Positions 19,373 to 29,914 are shown, counted from the stretch's first letter. The stretch: 64,000 bases of DNA from Burkholderia cepacia (GCF_001718835.1 NZ_CP013443.1:2294001-2358000), one strand, 5' to 3'. The notes: generated by a model from the letters alone, not told the origin. Made by a program: numbers and translations.

Positions 19373-20911
19373 ATGACTTCGAGCATCAACTCCAGCCCGC
19401 TCAACGCGATCGCCGACCAGGCGCTCGGTCTCGACGACGCCGCCGCACCGGCCGCGGTCGAACCGGCGTCGGACGAGCCGAGCTTCGCGTCGCTCGGGTT
19501 GTCGCCGGAGATCGTCTCCGCGCTGCAGGCCGCCGGCTACGTAAAGCCGACGCCGGTTCAGCAGCGCGCGATTCCGGCCGGCATCGCCGGCCGTGACCTG
19601 CTGGTCTCGAGCCCGACCGGTTCGGGCAAGACCGCTGCATTCATGCTGCCCGCGATCGAACGTTTCGCGCAGCTCCAGAAGGCACAGGCGCAGCAACCGC
19701 GCGCGCCGCGTGAACCGAACCAGGGCGACCGCCGTGCGCGCCGCCCGCAACCCGTCGCGCGCCCGGGCCTGCTCGTGCTGACGCCGACCCGCGAACTCGC
19801 GATGCAGGTCACCACGGCCGCCTCGACGTACGGCAAGCACCTGAAGCGCCTGCGCACGGTCAGCATCCTCGGCGGCGTCGCCTACGGCCAGCAGCTGATG
19901 CTGCTCGCGAAGAACCCCGAAATCCTGGTCGCCACGCCGGGCCGTCTGCTCGATCACCTCGAGCGCGGCCGTATCGACCTGTCCGAGCTGAAGATGCTCG
20001 TGCTCGACGAAGCCGACCGCATGCTCGACATGGGCTTCATCGAAGACATCGAAACGATCGTCGACGCCACGCCCGAGTCGCGCCAGACGATGCTGTTCTC
20101 GGCCACGCTCGACGGCAAGATCGGTTCGCTGACGAGCCGCCTGCTGAAGGATCCGGAACGCATCGAGATCCAGCAGCGCCTCGAGTCGCGCGCGAACATC
20201 GCGCAGACCGTGCACTACGTGGACGACCGCGACCACAAGGATCGCCTGCTCGATCACCTGCTGCGCGACAACGCGCTCGACCAGGCGATCATCTTCACGG
20301 CGACCAAGATCGACGCCGACCAGCTCGCCGGCCGTCTGGCCGACGCAGGCTTCGAATCGGCCGCGCTGCACGGCGACCTGCCGCAGGGCGCGCGTAACCG
20401 CACGATCCGAGCGTTGCGCGAGCGCCGCGTGCGCGTGCTGGTGGCAACCGACGTCGCGGCCCGCGGCATCGACATCCCGGGCATCACGCACGTGTTCAAC
20501 TACGACCTGCCGAAGTTCGCGGAAGACTACGTGCACCGTATCGGCCGTACGGGTCGCGCGGGCCGCTCGGGCATCGCGGTGAGCCTCGTGCACCATGCGG
20601 AGCAAGGCGCGCTCAAGCGCATCGAACGCTTCGTGCGCTCGCCGCTGCCGGTCAACGTGATCGAAGGTTTCGAGCCGCGCAAGGCACCTCCGCGCAACGG
20701 CGGCAACGGTGGCCGCGGCCGTCCGGGCGGCGGCAACGGCGGTCGACGTTTCGGCGGCAAGCCGGGCGGCGGCCATGGCGGCAACGGCCGCAGCTACGGC
20801 GGCGGCAATGGCGGTGGCTGGAGCGGCAAGCCGGGCGGCAGCCGTGACGGCGGCAACCGCCGCAGCGACGGCCAGCGCGGCGGCCCGCGACGCAGCAATT
20901 CGGCGTCGTAA
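19373..20911 (+). CDS. rhlE: DEAD-box RNA helicase, RhlE family
   Basis: 512 residues. Motifs in order: Q motif (PTPVQQRAI), I SPTGSGKT, Ia PTRELA, Ib TPGR, II DEAD, III SAT, V ATDVAARGID, VI HRIGRTGRAGR. An Arg/Pro/Gln-rich insert lies between motifs I and Ia. The last 75 residues are a Gly/Arg/Asn-rich tail, an RNA-binding extension usual in RhlE proteins. It probably acts in ribosome maturation and RNA turnover. The ATG at 19373 is preferred; an upstream in-frame start would put non-conserved residues before it. A terminator follows at 20961. Confidence 0.92.
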   Translation: MTSSINSSPLNAIADQALGLDDAAAPAAVEPASDEPSFASLGLSPEIVSALQAAGYVKPTPVQQRAIPAGIAGRDLLVSSPTGSGKTAAFMLPAIERFAQLQKAQAQQPRAPREPNQGDRRARRPQPVARPGLLVLTPTRELAMQVTTAASTYGKHLKRLRTVSILGGVAYGQQLMLLAKNPEILVATPGRLLDHLERGRIDLSELKMLVLDEADRMLDMGFIEDIETIVDATPESRQTMLFSATLDGKIGSLTSRLLKDPERIEIQQRLESRANIAQTVHYVDDRDHKDRLLDHLLRDNALDQAIIFTATKIDADQLAGRLADAGFESAALHGDLPQGARNRTIRALRERRVRVLVATDVAARGIDIPGITHVFNYDLPKFAEDYVHRIGRTGRAGRSGIAVSLVHHAEQGALKRIERFVRSPLPVNVIEGFEPRKAPPRNGGNGGRGRPGGGNGGRRFGGKPGGGHGGNGRSYGGGNGGGWSGKPGGSRDGGNRRSDGQRGGPRRSNSAS

Positions 20912-20960
20912 CGGCGAGCGGGCGGCCTCATCGGCCGCCCGTATCCGCCCTGCAACACGC

Positions 20961-20988
20961 AACCGGCGCATCCGCGCCGGTTTTTTTT
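20961..20988 (+). terminator. Rho-independent terminator of rhlE
   Basis: AACCGGCGC-atcc-GCGCCGG hairpin followed by eight T residues, 50 bases after the rhlE stop. Confidence 0.9.
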
Positions 20989-21298
20989 CGCCCCGCCCCA
21001 CATTTCACGATGCGGAAAATTTTTTTGTGTCGTAAAAAATCATGCTGCGTGGCACAACCCGGGCGATTGCGGGATGGGAAAAAGCGTTTCTTATCTCGAA
21101 ATCAGCATGACAAGCAATTGATTTATAAAGATTAAAAATTTCCACCCTTCCTGAACGAGCCCCTGTTTCGCAACCTGCGATTTGCCTAGACTCTTATACA
21201 AGACCTCGCGAACCGGAACACCCACTTCCCGCCTCGCGAATTGCATCACCTCGTTCGATTCATCCCGATTCAGGCAAGGTCACGTCAAGGAGCTCATC
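20989..21298. other. AT-rich upstream region of aceA
   Basis: About 310 bases without a gene. It is clearly more AT-rich than its surroundings, notably around 21005-21145, with several A and T tracts, which suggests a regulatory region for aceA. A TATACA at 21195-21200 could be a -10 box but has no convincing -35. No operator for a known regulator was identified. Confidence 0.4.
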
Positions 21299-22606
<1,308 letters not shown>

Positions 22607-22793
22607 CACGCGTCGGCGCCCGAACCGCGAAGGCGCAACAGGGGAGGAGACGGCATGCGCGCGACGTCAGACGCGCGACGTGCCGCACGGCCTGCGGGCC
22701 GCATACGACCACACGCGCGCCGGCCCTGCCCGGCGCGCACTGCGCACTGTTTTCGGCGTCGGCCGACCGGCCTGTGCCCGCCGGTCGCCGCGC

Positions 22794-23228
22794 CTACCGA
22801 TAGACGATCACCGGAATTTTCGTATGGGTCAGCACGCGCTGCGTCTCGCTGCCGATCAGCAAGCTGCCGAGCCCGCGGCGTCCGTGGGACGCCATGAAGA
22901 TCACGTCGCAGCCGCCGCGTTCTGCCGCCTCGATGATGCCGAGATACGGCGACGGATGCACGCTCGTCCACGTGTCGCAGTCGACGCCGGCCGCCTTCGC
23001 GGCCGATTCGACCTCGTCGAGGTGCGCGCGCGCCTCGCGCTCGCTGCGCGCCCGGAAATCGGCGGGCGGTTCGATGATCACTTCGGAAAACGGCGAGTAC
23101 GGATACTGCGGCAGGCACGCGTACGCCGTGACGCGCGCACCGACCGCCCGGGCCAGGTCGATCGCGCCGTCGATCGCCTTCTGCGACAGTTCGGAACCGT
23201 CGGTTGGAACGAGGATGTGCCGGAACAT
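22794..23228 (-). CDS. Universal stress protein (UspA family)
   Basis: 144-residue single-domain Usp. It starts MFRHILVPTDGSELS, has the ATP-binding-type pattern GxxGxGxxxxGS (SHGRRGLGSLLIGS) and ends with the ILTHTKIPVIVYR-like strand; the GRRG loop suggests nucleotide binding. I chose the ATG at 23228 over an upstream in-frame start because the extension is not Usp-like. Located between aceA and a LysR gene. Confidence 0.9.
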   Translation of the reverse strand: MFRHILVPTDGSELSQKAIDGAIDLARAVGARVTAYACLPQYPYSPFSEVIIEPPADFRARSEREARAHLDEVESAAKAAGVDCDTWTSVHPSPYLGIIEAAERGGCDVIFMASHGRRGLGSLLIGSETQRVLTHTKIPVIVYR

Positions 23229-23399
23229 CGCGCCCTCCTTCGTCAAGTACACGCCGCAAGCCGCAATCCCATCCGAGCCGGCCGTGGCGCGTCGGACATG
23301 CCTCCTACGAGTGTAGTGCGCGAAACCGCCCGACCGGCCCCGGCAGCGGGTTCGCCCTCATATCGGAAACACGCGGGCGAACGCGACCGGCTCCTGCTG

Positions 23400-24305
23400 C
23401 TACTCGCCCCAATATCCGGGCCGCTCGTAAGTGTGCTTCAGGTAGTCGAGAAACAGCCGCACGCGCAGCGGCAGGTGCCGGCGTTGCGGGAACACCGCGT
23501 GGATGCCGATCGGCGGGGCGGCAAATGCGTCGAGCACGCTGACGAGCCGGCCGGCCGCGATGTCGTCGCCGACCTCCCACCACGAGCGCCACGCCAGGCC
23601 ATGTCCGGCGAGGCACCACTCGTGCAGCACCGCGCCGTCCGAGCATTCCATCGTGCCGCTCACGCGGATCGACACGACCTTGCCGTCCTCCTGGAACGTC
23701 CAGCCGCGCTGCTGGTTCGCGTTTGCCGCGAGCGCGAGGCAGTTGTGCCGCGCCAGTTCCGCGAGCGTCGCGGGCGTGCCGCGCCGCACGAGATACGCGG
23801 GCGCCGCGACGCACACGCGGCGGTTCTCGCCGAGCTTCAGCGACACGAGCGACGAGTCGGGCAGCTCGCCGAGCCGCACCGCGCAATCGAACCCCTCGTT
23901 GACGAGGTCGACCATGCGGTCGGACAGGTCGAGCGTGACCGATACGTCCGGATGGCCGACGCTGAATTCGGGCACGAGCGGCGCGACGTGCCGCCGGCCG
24001 AAGCCGGCCGGCGCGGAAATGCGCAGGTGGCCGCTCGCCTTGACGCCGCCGGCGGACACGCTCGCCTCCGCGTTCTGCATGTCGTTGATGATCCGCTGGC
24101 AGTCCTCGAGGAACGCCGAGCCCTCGAACGTCAGCGTGAGCTTGCGCGTCGTGCGCACCAGCAGCTTGACGCCGAGCCGCTCCTCGAGCGCGTCGAGGCG
24201 ACGGCCGATGATCGCCGGAGCGACGCCTTCCGCATGCGCGGCCGCCGACAGGCTGCCCTTCGCCGCGACCGCGGCGAACGTTTCGATCTGCTTGAACCGG
24301 TCCAT
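23400..24305 (-). CDS. LysR-family transcriptional regulator
   Basis: 301 residues. The N-terminal winged helix-turn-helix is at residues about 1-60 (MDRFKQIETFAAVAAKGSLSAAA ... LEERLGVKLLVRTTR). The C-terminal part is a periplasmic-binding-protein-like effector domain of the CrgA/DsdC-type group. It diverges from the haloacid dehalogenase gene over 152 bases of AT-rich DNA, the usual arrangement for a LysR regulator and its target. No effector can be named. Confidence 0.92.
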   Translation of the reverse strand: MDRFKQIETFAAVAAKGSLSAAAHAEGVAPAIIGRRLDALEERLGVKLLVRTTRKLTLTFEGSAFLEDCQRIINDMQNAEASVSAGGVKASGHLRISAPAGFGRRHVAPLVPEFSVGHPDVSVTLDLSDRMVDLVNEGFDCAVRLGELPDSSLVSLKLGENRRVCVAAPAYLVRRGTPATLAELARHNCLALAANANQQRGWTFQEDGKVVSIRVSGTMECSDGAVLHEWCLAGHGLAWRSWWEVGDDIAAGRLVSVLDAFAAPPIGIHAVFPQRRHLPLRVRLFLDYLKHTYERPGYWGE

Positions 24306-24457
24306 GACTCACGGGCGGTTCCGCCGCCCTTCAAGTGGCTTGAGACGCTCAAGATTAGGTATATGAAAGTAAAAGATCAAGTGATGAATAGCGTCTTTTT
24401 TAGCACATCCGATCACGAATAGAATTCACCTGACCTCTGAAACCGGAGCGCAAGGCT

Positions 24458-25222
24458 ATGTCGGCCACAACGACACTCTCCTCCTCTCCCGACGCAATCC
24501 TCTTCGACGCATTCGGCACGCTGTTCGACGTGCGTGCGGTGCTGGCCGCGGCAGAGCAGATGTTTCCCGGTCACGGGGAACGGTTGTCGCAGCTGTGGCG
24601 ACGCAAGCAAATCGAATACTCGCAACTGCGCACGCTCGCCGATCCGGCCGGCGCCCGCTATCGCCCGTTTCGGGACATCACGCTCGATGCGCTGCGGTTC
24701 GCCGCGCGCCGGCTCGGGCTCGCGCTGAACAGCGCGGCCGAGAAGCGGCTGATGGACGAATACGCGTGCCTGTCCACCTATCCCGATACGGTGCCCGCGC
24801 TGCGCAAGCTGCGCGCGCTCGACCCGCGCCCGCCGCTCGCGATCCTGTCGAACGGCACGCCGCAGATGCTCGACATCGCGATCAAGAGCGCCGGCATGTC
24901 CGGGCTGTTCGATCGCGTGTTGTCGGCCGACACCGTGCGCGCGTACAAGCCGAGTCCGGCCGCCTACGCGCTCGGCACCGCCGCGTTCGGACCGAACCGG
25001 CGCGGCATCGTGTTCGTGTCGTCGAACGCGTGGGACGTCGCCGGCGCCGTCTGGTTCGGCTACACCACGTTCTGGCTCAACCGCACGGGCGCGCCCGCCG
25101 AGGAACTCGACGCGCCGCCGGACGGTACGGGCACCGGCATGGCCGACCTGCTCGCATTCCTCGCCACCCCGGCTCCGTCCGGCAGACCCGCAAACCGCAC
25201 GCGCCCCGGCCCGGGTGCATGA
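24458..25222 (+). CDS. Haloacid dehalogenase, type II
   Basis: 254-residue HAD-superfamily hydrolase. The nucleophile is in LFDAFGTLFD, motif II is LSNGTPQ, the lysine lies in YKPSP and motif III is SSNAWDVAGA, a pattern specific for L-2-haloacid dehalogenases. It hydrolyses 2-haloalkanoates to 2-hydroxyacids; the physiological substrate is not evident. It lies 67 bases upstream of aceB on the same strand, so a joint transcript is possible; glycolate or glyoxylate-yielding haloacetates would feed into malate synthase (inference). Confidence 0.9.
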   Translation: MSATTTLSSSPDAILFDAFGTLFDVRAVLAAAEQMFPGHGERLSQLWRRKQIEYSQLRTLADPAGARYRPFRDITLDALRFAARRLGLALNSAAEKRLMDEYACLSTYPDTVPALRKLRALDPRPPLAILSNGTPQMLDIAIKSAGMSGLFDRVLSADTVRAYKPSPAAYALGTAAFGPNRRGIVFVSSNAWDVAGAVWFGYTTFWLNRTGAPAEELDAPPDGTGTGMADLLAFLATPAPSGRPANRTRPGPGA

Positions 25223-25288
25223 CGTTTGCAGCTGCCGCCTTCCCCCCTTCACCGAAACCGCAACTGACCGACCAAGGAGATGAGACTC

Positions 25289-26881
25289 ATGAGCACCCCG
25301 ATCACGCTGCCGCAAGGCATGGCGATCACCGGCGAAATCAAGCCGGGTTACGAAGCAATCCTGACGCCAGAAGCGCTCGCGCTCGTCGCGGCGCTGCACC
25401 GCACGTTCGAACCGCGCCGCCAGGCGCTGCTGCAGGCGCGCGTCGAGCGCACGAAACGGCTCGACGCAGGCGAGCGCCCCGACTTCCTGGCCGAGACGAA
25501 GGCGATCCGCGAAGGCGACTGGAAGGTCGCGCCGCTGCCGGCCGACCTGCAATGCCGCCGCGTCGAGATCACTGGCCCCGTCGAGCGCAAGATGATCATC
25601 AACGCGCTGAACTCGGGCGCCGATTCGTACATGACGGACTTCGAGGATTCGAACGCACCGAGCTGGACGAACCAGATCGACGGCCAGATCAACCTGAAGG
25701 ATGCGGTGCGCCGCACGATCTCGCTCGAGCAGAACGGCAAGTCGTACAAGCTGAACGACAAGGTCGCGACGCTGATCGTGCGTCCGCGCGGCTGGCACCT
25801 CGACGAAAAGCACGTGACGGTCGACGGCCAGCGCGTGTCCGGCGGCATCTTCGATTTCGCGCTGTTCCTGTTCCACAACGCGAAGGAGCTGCTTGCGCGC
25901 GGCTCGGGCCCGTACTTCTACCTGCCGAAGATGGAAAGCCATCTCGAGGCACGGCTGTGGAACGACATCTTCGTCGCGGCGCAGGAAGCTGTCGGCGTGC
26001 CGCGCGGCACGATCCGCGCGACGGTGCTGATCGAGACGATCCTCGCCGCGTTCGAGATGGACGAGATCCTGTACGAACTGCGCGAACACAGCTCGGGCCT
26101 GAACGCGGGCCGCTGGGACTACATCTTCTCGGCGATCAAGAAGTTCAAGAACGACCGCGGCTTCTGCCTGGCCGAGCGTTCGAAGATCACGATGACGGTG
26201 CCGTTCATGCGCGCGTACGCGCTGCTGCTGCTGAAGACCTGCCACAAGCGCAACGCGCCGGCGATCGGCGGGATGAGCGCGCTGATCCCGATCAAGAACG
26301 ATCCGGAAGCGAACGACAAGGCCATGGGCGGCGTGCGTTCGGACAAGCAGCGCGACGCGACCGACGGCTACGACGGCGGCTGGGTTGCGCACCCGGGCCT
26401 CGTGCCGATCGCGATGGAAGAGTTCGTCAAGGTGCTCGGCGACAAGCCGAACCAGATCGCGAAGCAGCGCGACGACGTGCAGGTCGAAGGCAAGAACCTG
26501 CTCGACTTCCAGCCTGAAACGCCGATCACCGAAGCCGGACTGCGCAACAACATCAACGTCGGCATCCATTACCTCGGTGCCTGGCTCGACGGCAACGGTT
26601 GCGTACCGATCCACAACCTGATGGAAGATGCGGCCACGGCCGAGATTTCCCGTTCGCAGGTGTGGCAATGGATCCGCTCGCCGAAGGGCGTGCTCGACGA
26701 CGGCCGCAAGGTCACGGCCGAACTCGTGCGGGAATTCTCGAAGGCCGAGCTCGACAACGTGAAGCGCTCGGTCGGCGGCAACACGCAGCCTTACGAACGC
26801 GCCGCCGCGATCTTCGAGCAGATGTCGACGTCGGAAGGTTTCACCGAATTCCTGACGCTGCCGCTGTACGAGGAAATCTGA
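25289..26881 (+). CDS. aceB: Malate synthase A
   Basis: 530 residues, the MSA size. Signature regions include the DFEDSNAPSW and GPYFYLPKME stretches with active-site Asp/Glu/Arg residues and the C-terminal NCVPIHNLMEDAATAEISR-like plug (here GCVPIHNLMEDAATAEISR). It condenses glyoxylate with acetyl-CoA to malate. The ATG at 25289 fits; an AAGGAGA precedes it at 25274-25280. Followed by two hairpin terminators. Confidence 0.96.
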   Translation: MSTPITLPQGMAITGEIKPGYEAILTPEALALVAALHRTFEPRRQALLQARVERTKRLDAGERPDFLAETKAIREGDWKVAPLPADLQCRRVEITGPVERKMIINALNSGADSYMTDFEDSNAPSWTNQIDGQINLKDAVRRTISLEQNGKSYKLNDKVATLIVRPRGWHLDEKHVTVDGQRVSGGIFDFALFLFHNAKELLARGSGPYFYLPKMESHLEARLWNDIFVAAQEAVGVPRGTIRATVLIETILAAFEMDEILYELREHSSGLNAGRWDYIFSAIKKFKNDRGFCLAERSKITMTVPFMRAYALLLLKTCHKRNAPAIGGMSALIPIKNDPEANDKAMGGVRSDKQRDATDGYDGGWVAHPGLVPIAMEEFVKVLGDKPNQIAKQRDDVQVEGKNLLDFQPETPITEAGLRNNINVGIHYLGAWLDGNGCVPIHNLMEDAATAEISRSQVWQWIRSPKGVLDDGRKVTAELVREFSKAELDNVKRSVGGNTQPYERAAAIFEQMSTSEGFTEFLTLPLYEEI

Positions 26882-26903
26882 CCGCGTCGCGACCGCATGA
26901 AAA

Positions 26904-26937
26904 CAGCCCGATCAGCGCAAGCCGATCGGGCTCTTTC
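26904..26937 (+). terminator. Terminator downstream of aceB
   Basis: Hairpin AGCCCGATC...GATCGGGCT followed by CTTTC, 22 bases after the aceB stop. Confidence 0.75.
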
Positions 26938-26960
26938 GGTCAGGCCGCCCATCCGGTTCA

Positions 26961-26983
26961 AGCGCCCCGCGGGGCGCTTTTTC
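26961..26983 (+). terminator. Second hairpin terminator after aceB
   Basis: Compact inverted repeat AGCGCCCC-GC-GGGGCGCT followed by TTTTTC. Together with the preceding hairpin it separates aceB from the convergent gene at 27005. Confidence 0.75.
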
Positions 26984-27004
26984 TTGGGCGCGACGCGCGA
27001 CCGG

Positions 27005-27418
27005 TCAGACGGCTTCCCGCTCGCGCCGGTGCTGGACCCAGTCGCCCGACGCAATGCGCGGCTTGTCCGACACCGCATGCGCGGCGACCGGATAGTAAAG
27101 GCACGTGTACTGCCGGCCGCCGAGTTCGACGGTCACGTCTTCCGGCTTGAACAGCGAGTCGACACCCGGATAGACGCGCTCGATCTCGTCGAGTACGGGA
27201 ACGAGCAGGTCGTCGACTTCGTAGACGTCCCCCCAGACCAGCGACTTGCCGGCCGCCCCGGCAATCATCCCCGGATACGTGCCGAAATCGTACAGTTCTC
27301 CCGGCAGCGCGGCGGCGCCGAGCAGCGTCGGCGCGGCAATTCCGTGCCTGGCGGCCGCGTGGCCGATGTCGTTGGCCTCCCCGTTTCTCAAGGTGCCGTA
27401 GACGAATACGTAACGCAT
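27005..27418 (-). CDS. Gamma-glutamylcyclotransferase-like protein
   Basis: 137 residues. The substrate-binding YGTLR motif occurs at the very N-terminus (MRYVFVYGTLRNGEAN), and the acidic residue that acts as general base is in the VYEVDD segment. Family members cyclise gamma-glutamyl compounds to 5-oxoproline or act on gamma-glutamylamines; the specific substrate is open. Begins about 35 bases downstream of the RraA-like gene on the same strand and is probably co-transcribed. Confidence 0.85.
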   Translation of the reverse strand: MRYVFVYGTLRNGEANDIGHAAARHGIAAPTLLGAAALPGELYDFGTYPGMIAGAAGKSLVWGDVYEVDDLLVPVLDEIERVYPGVDSLFKPEDVTVELGGRQYTCLYYPVAAHAVSDKPRIASGDWVQHRREREAV

Positions 27419-27452
27419 CGTGGTTCTCCTCTTTGATTCGTGTGTTGCCGTG

Positions 27453-27950
27453 TCAGGTCAGCGGCGTCGCGCTGACGAGCACGCCGTCCTCGTCGGCGTA
27501 GATCCATTCGCCGGGGGCGATTCGCGTGCCGAGCACCGTGACGGGAACGTCCCGTTCGCCGGCCCCGCGTTTGTCGCTCTTGCGCGGATGCGTCGCGAGC
27601 GCGAGCACGCCGACGTTGCACGCGCGCAATTCAGCCGAATCGCGCACGCATCGATAGACCACGATACCGGGCCGATGGTTCTTCTCGGCGAGCGCGCCGA
27701 GGTTGCCGCCGACGAGCGCGCAACGCCGGCTGCCGCCGCCGTCGACGACCAGCACGCGCCCGGCGCCGTCCTGTTCGAGCGCGGCGCGCACGAGCGTGTT
27801 GTCCTCGAACAGCTTGAGCGTCGCCGCGGGCCCCGCGAAACGCGCCGCGCCGCCGTACGGGCGCAGCGCCGGCTCGAGCACGCGCAGGGCGCCGGCCGCG
27901 AGCCGGTCTTCGTGGGCGTCGCAGAGGTCGGTTGTTGCAAACGTCGTCAT
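27453..27950 (-). CDS. rraA: RraA-family protein
   Basis: 165 residues. TTDLCDAHEDRL at the N-terminus and LVVDGGGSRRCALVGGNLG in the middle are typical of RraA, an inhibitor of RNase E. Many members instead are 4-hydroxy-4-methyl-2-oxoglutarate/oxaloacetate aldolases, which share the GGxxRxAxxG core, so both remain possible; the short length and lack of the extra aldolase helix favour the RraA type. I chose the ATG at 27950 over one eight codons earlier. Confidence 0.85.
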   Translation of the reverse strand: MTTFATTDLCDAHEDRLAAGALRVLEPALRPYGGAARFAGPAATLKLFEDNTLVRAALEQDGAGRVLVVDGGGSRRCALVGGNLGALAEKNHRPGIVVYRCVRDSAELRACNVGVLALATHPRKSDKRGAGERDVPVTVLGTRIAPGEWIYADEDGVLVSATPLT

Positions 27951-28077
27951 GTCATCGTCTCCGGTCGCATGCAAGGTTCAATCGAACGTTGCATTATCGA
28001 CTGAAAAAAAGCCGCCACGCGCAGGTGTGCGAGCCTTCTAAAATGACGGCATCGCTGCCGCACCATCCGAATTGCCC

Positions 28078-28956
28078 ATGAATCCGTCCGCCCGCGCCGA
28101 CGAGCCTGCTCATCGCGACACCATCGACATTCCGCCCGAATTCGCGCCGACCGCCGCCCATCCGATGCGCGTGCGTGCGCGGCCGGTTCCCGCCGGCGCG
28201 CGCATACCGCGTCACACGCACGCGTGGGCACAGCTCGCGTACGCATCGCGCGGCGTGCTGCGCGTCGCGACGACCGGCACGACATGGATGGTGCCGCCGT
28301 CCCGTGCGATCTGGGTACCGCCGCGCGTGACGCACGAGGTCGTGATCGTCGAAGAGGCGTTCTTGCGCACGCTGTACATCGACGAGTCGATCGTGCCGGA
28401 AGGGCTTGATGCATGCCGCGTCGTCGAAGTGACGGGGCTCCTGCGCGAACTGATCGTCGCGCTCGACGCGCGCGACCTGAGCACCGCGCGCGAGCGCCTG
28501 CTGTGCAGGCTCGTGCTCGACGAGCTGAGTCGCGCCGAACCGCTGCCGCTCGCGGTGCCGATGCCCGACGAAAAACGGCTGCGCGTGCTGTGTGAATCGG
28601 TACTCGCGCATCCGGCGCATGCGGAGTCGCTCGAGCACTGGGCAAGCGAGGTCGGCGCGAGCACGCGCACGATTTCGCGGCTCTTCAAGCAGGAACTGGG
28701 AGTGAGTTTTTCGCAGTGGCGTCAGCAGGCACTGCTGGCACGGGCCATTCCGCTGCTGAACCAGGGGCGTCCGCTGTCGCATATCGCGCGCGAGCTCGGC
28801 TACCAGAGCCAGAGCGCCTTTTCGGCGATGTTCCGGCGCGCATTCGGCGAAAGCCCGCGCGCATTCATGCTGCGCGGCCACGCGCACGAGGCCGCGGAAG
28901 GCATGACGGGAAGCGACGGACAACCGCACGGCGACACGGCGGAGCCCCAATCGTGA
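28078..28956 (+). CDS. AraC-family regulator with N-terminal cupin
   Basis: 292 residues. An N-terminal cupin-like sensor (RIPRHTHAWAQLAYASRG) has the His pair expected for a cupin. The C-terminal AraC domain has two helix-turn-helix motifs; the second ends ELGYQSQSAFSAMFRRAFGESPRAF. It belongs to the group without dimerisation arm resembling NimR-type regulators, which often control a neighbouring transporter; none is adjacent here. Divergent from the rraA-like gene. The ATG at 28078 is two codons after an alternative TTG. Confidence 0.9.
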   Translation: MNPSARADEPAHRDTIDIPPEFAPTAAHPMRVRARPVPAGARIPRHTHAWAQLAYASRGVLRVATTGTTWMVPPSRAIWVPPRVTHEVVIVEEAFLRTLYIDESIVPEGLDACRVVEVTGLLRELIVALDARDLSTARERLLCRLVLDELSRAEPLPLAVPMPDEKRLRVLCESVLAHPAHAESLEHWASEVGASTRTISRLFKQELGVSFSQWRQQALLARAIPLLNQGRPLSHIARELGYQSQSAFSAMFRRAFGESPRAFMLRGHAHEAAEGMTGSDGQPHGDTAEPQS

Positions 28957-28972
28957 CGGCAGTGCGCGGCCG

Positions 28973-29437
28973 TCAGACCGGCCGTACCATGTGGCGGATC
29001 GAGCCAAGTTGCGCGAGCCGCGACCCGGCAACCTGATAGCCCATGCGCAAATAAAGACGCGCGGCCGGATTGTCGACGAACACGCGCAATTGCAGTTCGT
29101 GCAGCCCGCGCGCACGCGCCCAGCGGTGCGACATGTCGAGCATGTAGGTGCCGGCGCCCTGCCCGCGATGACCGGCCGCGATCTGTACGTCGCGGATGTG
29201 CAGCGAGTCGGCCTCCTCCGTCACGCGCAGCACGCCGATGCGCTCGCCGTCGGCCTCGAGGATGAAGTTCTCGGATTCGCGCCAGCTCGCGTAGAACAGG
29301 TCGCTGCGCCACACGAGCCCATGGCGCTTGTAATAGCCGCCCATGTTGCCGTGCGTCAGCGCTTCGGCAAACGGAAAATCGCCGGCCTCCGCGGGCCGGA
29401 GCTGATACAGGAGTCGCAGATCGGTCGGATCGAGCAT
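28973..29437 (-). CDS. GNAT-family N-acetyltransferase
   Basis: 154 residues. The acetyl-CoA-binding motif A is IRDVQIAAGHRGQGAGTYML and motif B is VDNPAARLYLRMGYQ. Substrate unknown. I chose the ATG at 29437 (MLDPTDLRLL); the open frame continues upstream, but that stretch is low-complexity Arg/Ala and lies over terminator and tRNA-like DNA. Convergent with the AraC gene. Confidence 0.88.
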   Translation of the reverse strand: MLDPTDLRLLYQLRPAEAGDFPFAEALTHGNMGGYYKRHGLVWRSDLFYASWRESENFILEADGERIGVLRVTEEADSLHIRDVQIAAGHRGQGAGTYMLDMSHRWARARGLHELQLRVFVDNPAARLYLRMGYQVAGSRLAQLGSIRHMVRPV

Positions 29438-29551
29438 CGCGCAGGGGTCAAGAACGCATCCCGCCACGATAGCGCAGTCGCGTGCGGATGCAATCGTGAT
29501 TTGCTCGTATCGCGCTGAGGGGATGTCTAACGGGAGACGGCACAAACGAAA

Positions 29552-29581
29552 ATGCCCGCACAAGGCGGGCATTCTCTTTTT
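29552..29581 (-). terminator. Terminator following the tRNA-Asp-like pseudogene
   Basis: Hairpin AATGCCCGC-cttgt-GCGGGCATT followed by a T-rich run on the minus strand, in the same relative position as the terminators behind the intact tRNA-Asp genes. Confidence 0.75.
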
Positions 29582-29687
29582 TGGCGGAGCGGACGGGACT
29601 CGCCTACGTTCCGCAGGCCGCGGCTGCGCCTGCAGGCGCGGCCCTTCGAGTCCCGCCGGAAGCCGCGCAGGCGGCCTCCTCCGCTCC
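29582..29687 (-). pseudogene. tRNA-Asp-like remnant with foreign interior
   Basis: On the minus strand a 5' GGAGCGG and a 3' half-arm CGAGTCCCGTCCGCTCCGCCA-like sequence (including CCA) match the ends of the intact tRNA-Asp genes upstream. The interior (about 75 bases) is not tRNA: D arm and anticodon arm are absent and replaced by GC-rich DNA with a perfect palindrome, GCGCCTGCAGGCGC. The total is 106 bases against 77 for the intact genes. It is followed by a terminator like theirs. Probably a degenerate fourth copy into which a palindromic sequence was inserted. Confidence 0.55.
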
Positions 29688-29764
29688 GCAGTCACGCGCC
29701 CGCCAACGGGCGCAACCGGAAACGCAAATGAAAAAGCCCGCACGAGGCGGGCTTCTTCATTTTC
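29688..29764 (-). terminator. Spacer and terminator behind tRNA-Asp copy 1
   Basis: Holds the hairpin AAGCCCGCC-tcgt-GGCGGGCTT-like stem at about 29731-29755 followed by TTTTCATTT on the minus strand. The rest of the spacer shows no gene. Confidence 0.7.
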
Positions 29765-29841
29765 TGGCGGAGCGGACGGGACTCGAACCCGCGACCCCCG
29801 GCGTGACAGGCCGGTATTCTAACCGACTGAACTACCGCTCC
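29765..29841 (-). tRNA. tRNA-Asp(GTC), copy 1
   Basis: 77-base cloverleaf with encoded CCA. Acceptor GGAGCGG/CCGCTCC, anticodon loop CTGTCAC with anticodon GTC, and T loop TTCGAGT. Third Glu-Asp pair when read along the minus strand. Confidence 0.97.
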
Positions 29842-29914
29842 AGTCTTGCTGCTTGCCTGGCAGGCGTCGGTTGCTTCCTGCCGGCGCATCGTTTGTTCGA
29901 ACGACGCCGAAATC

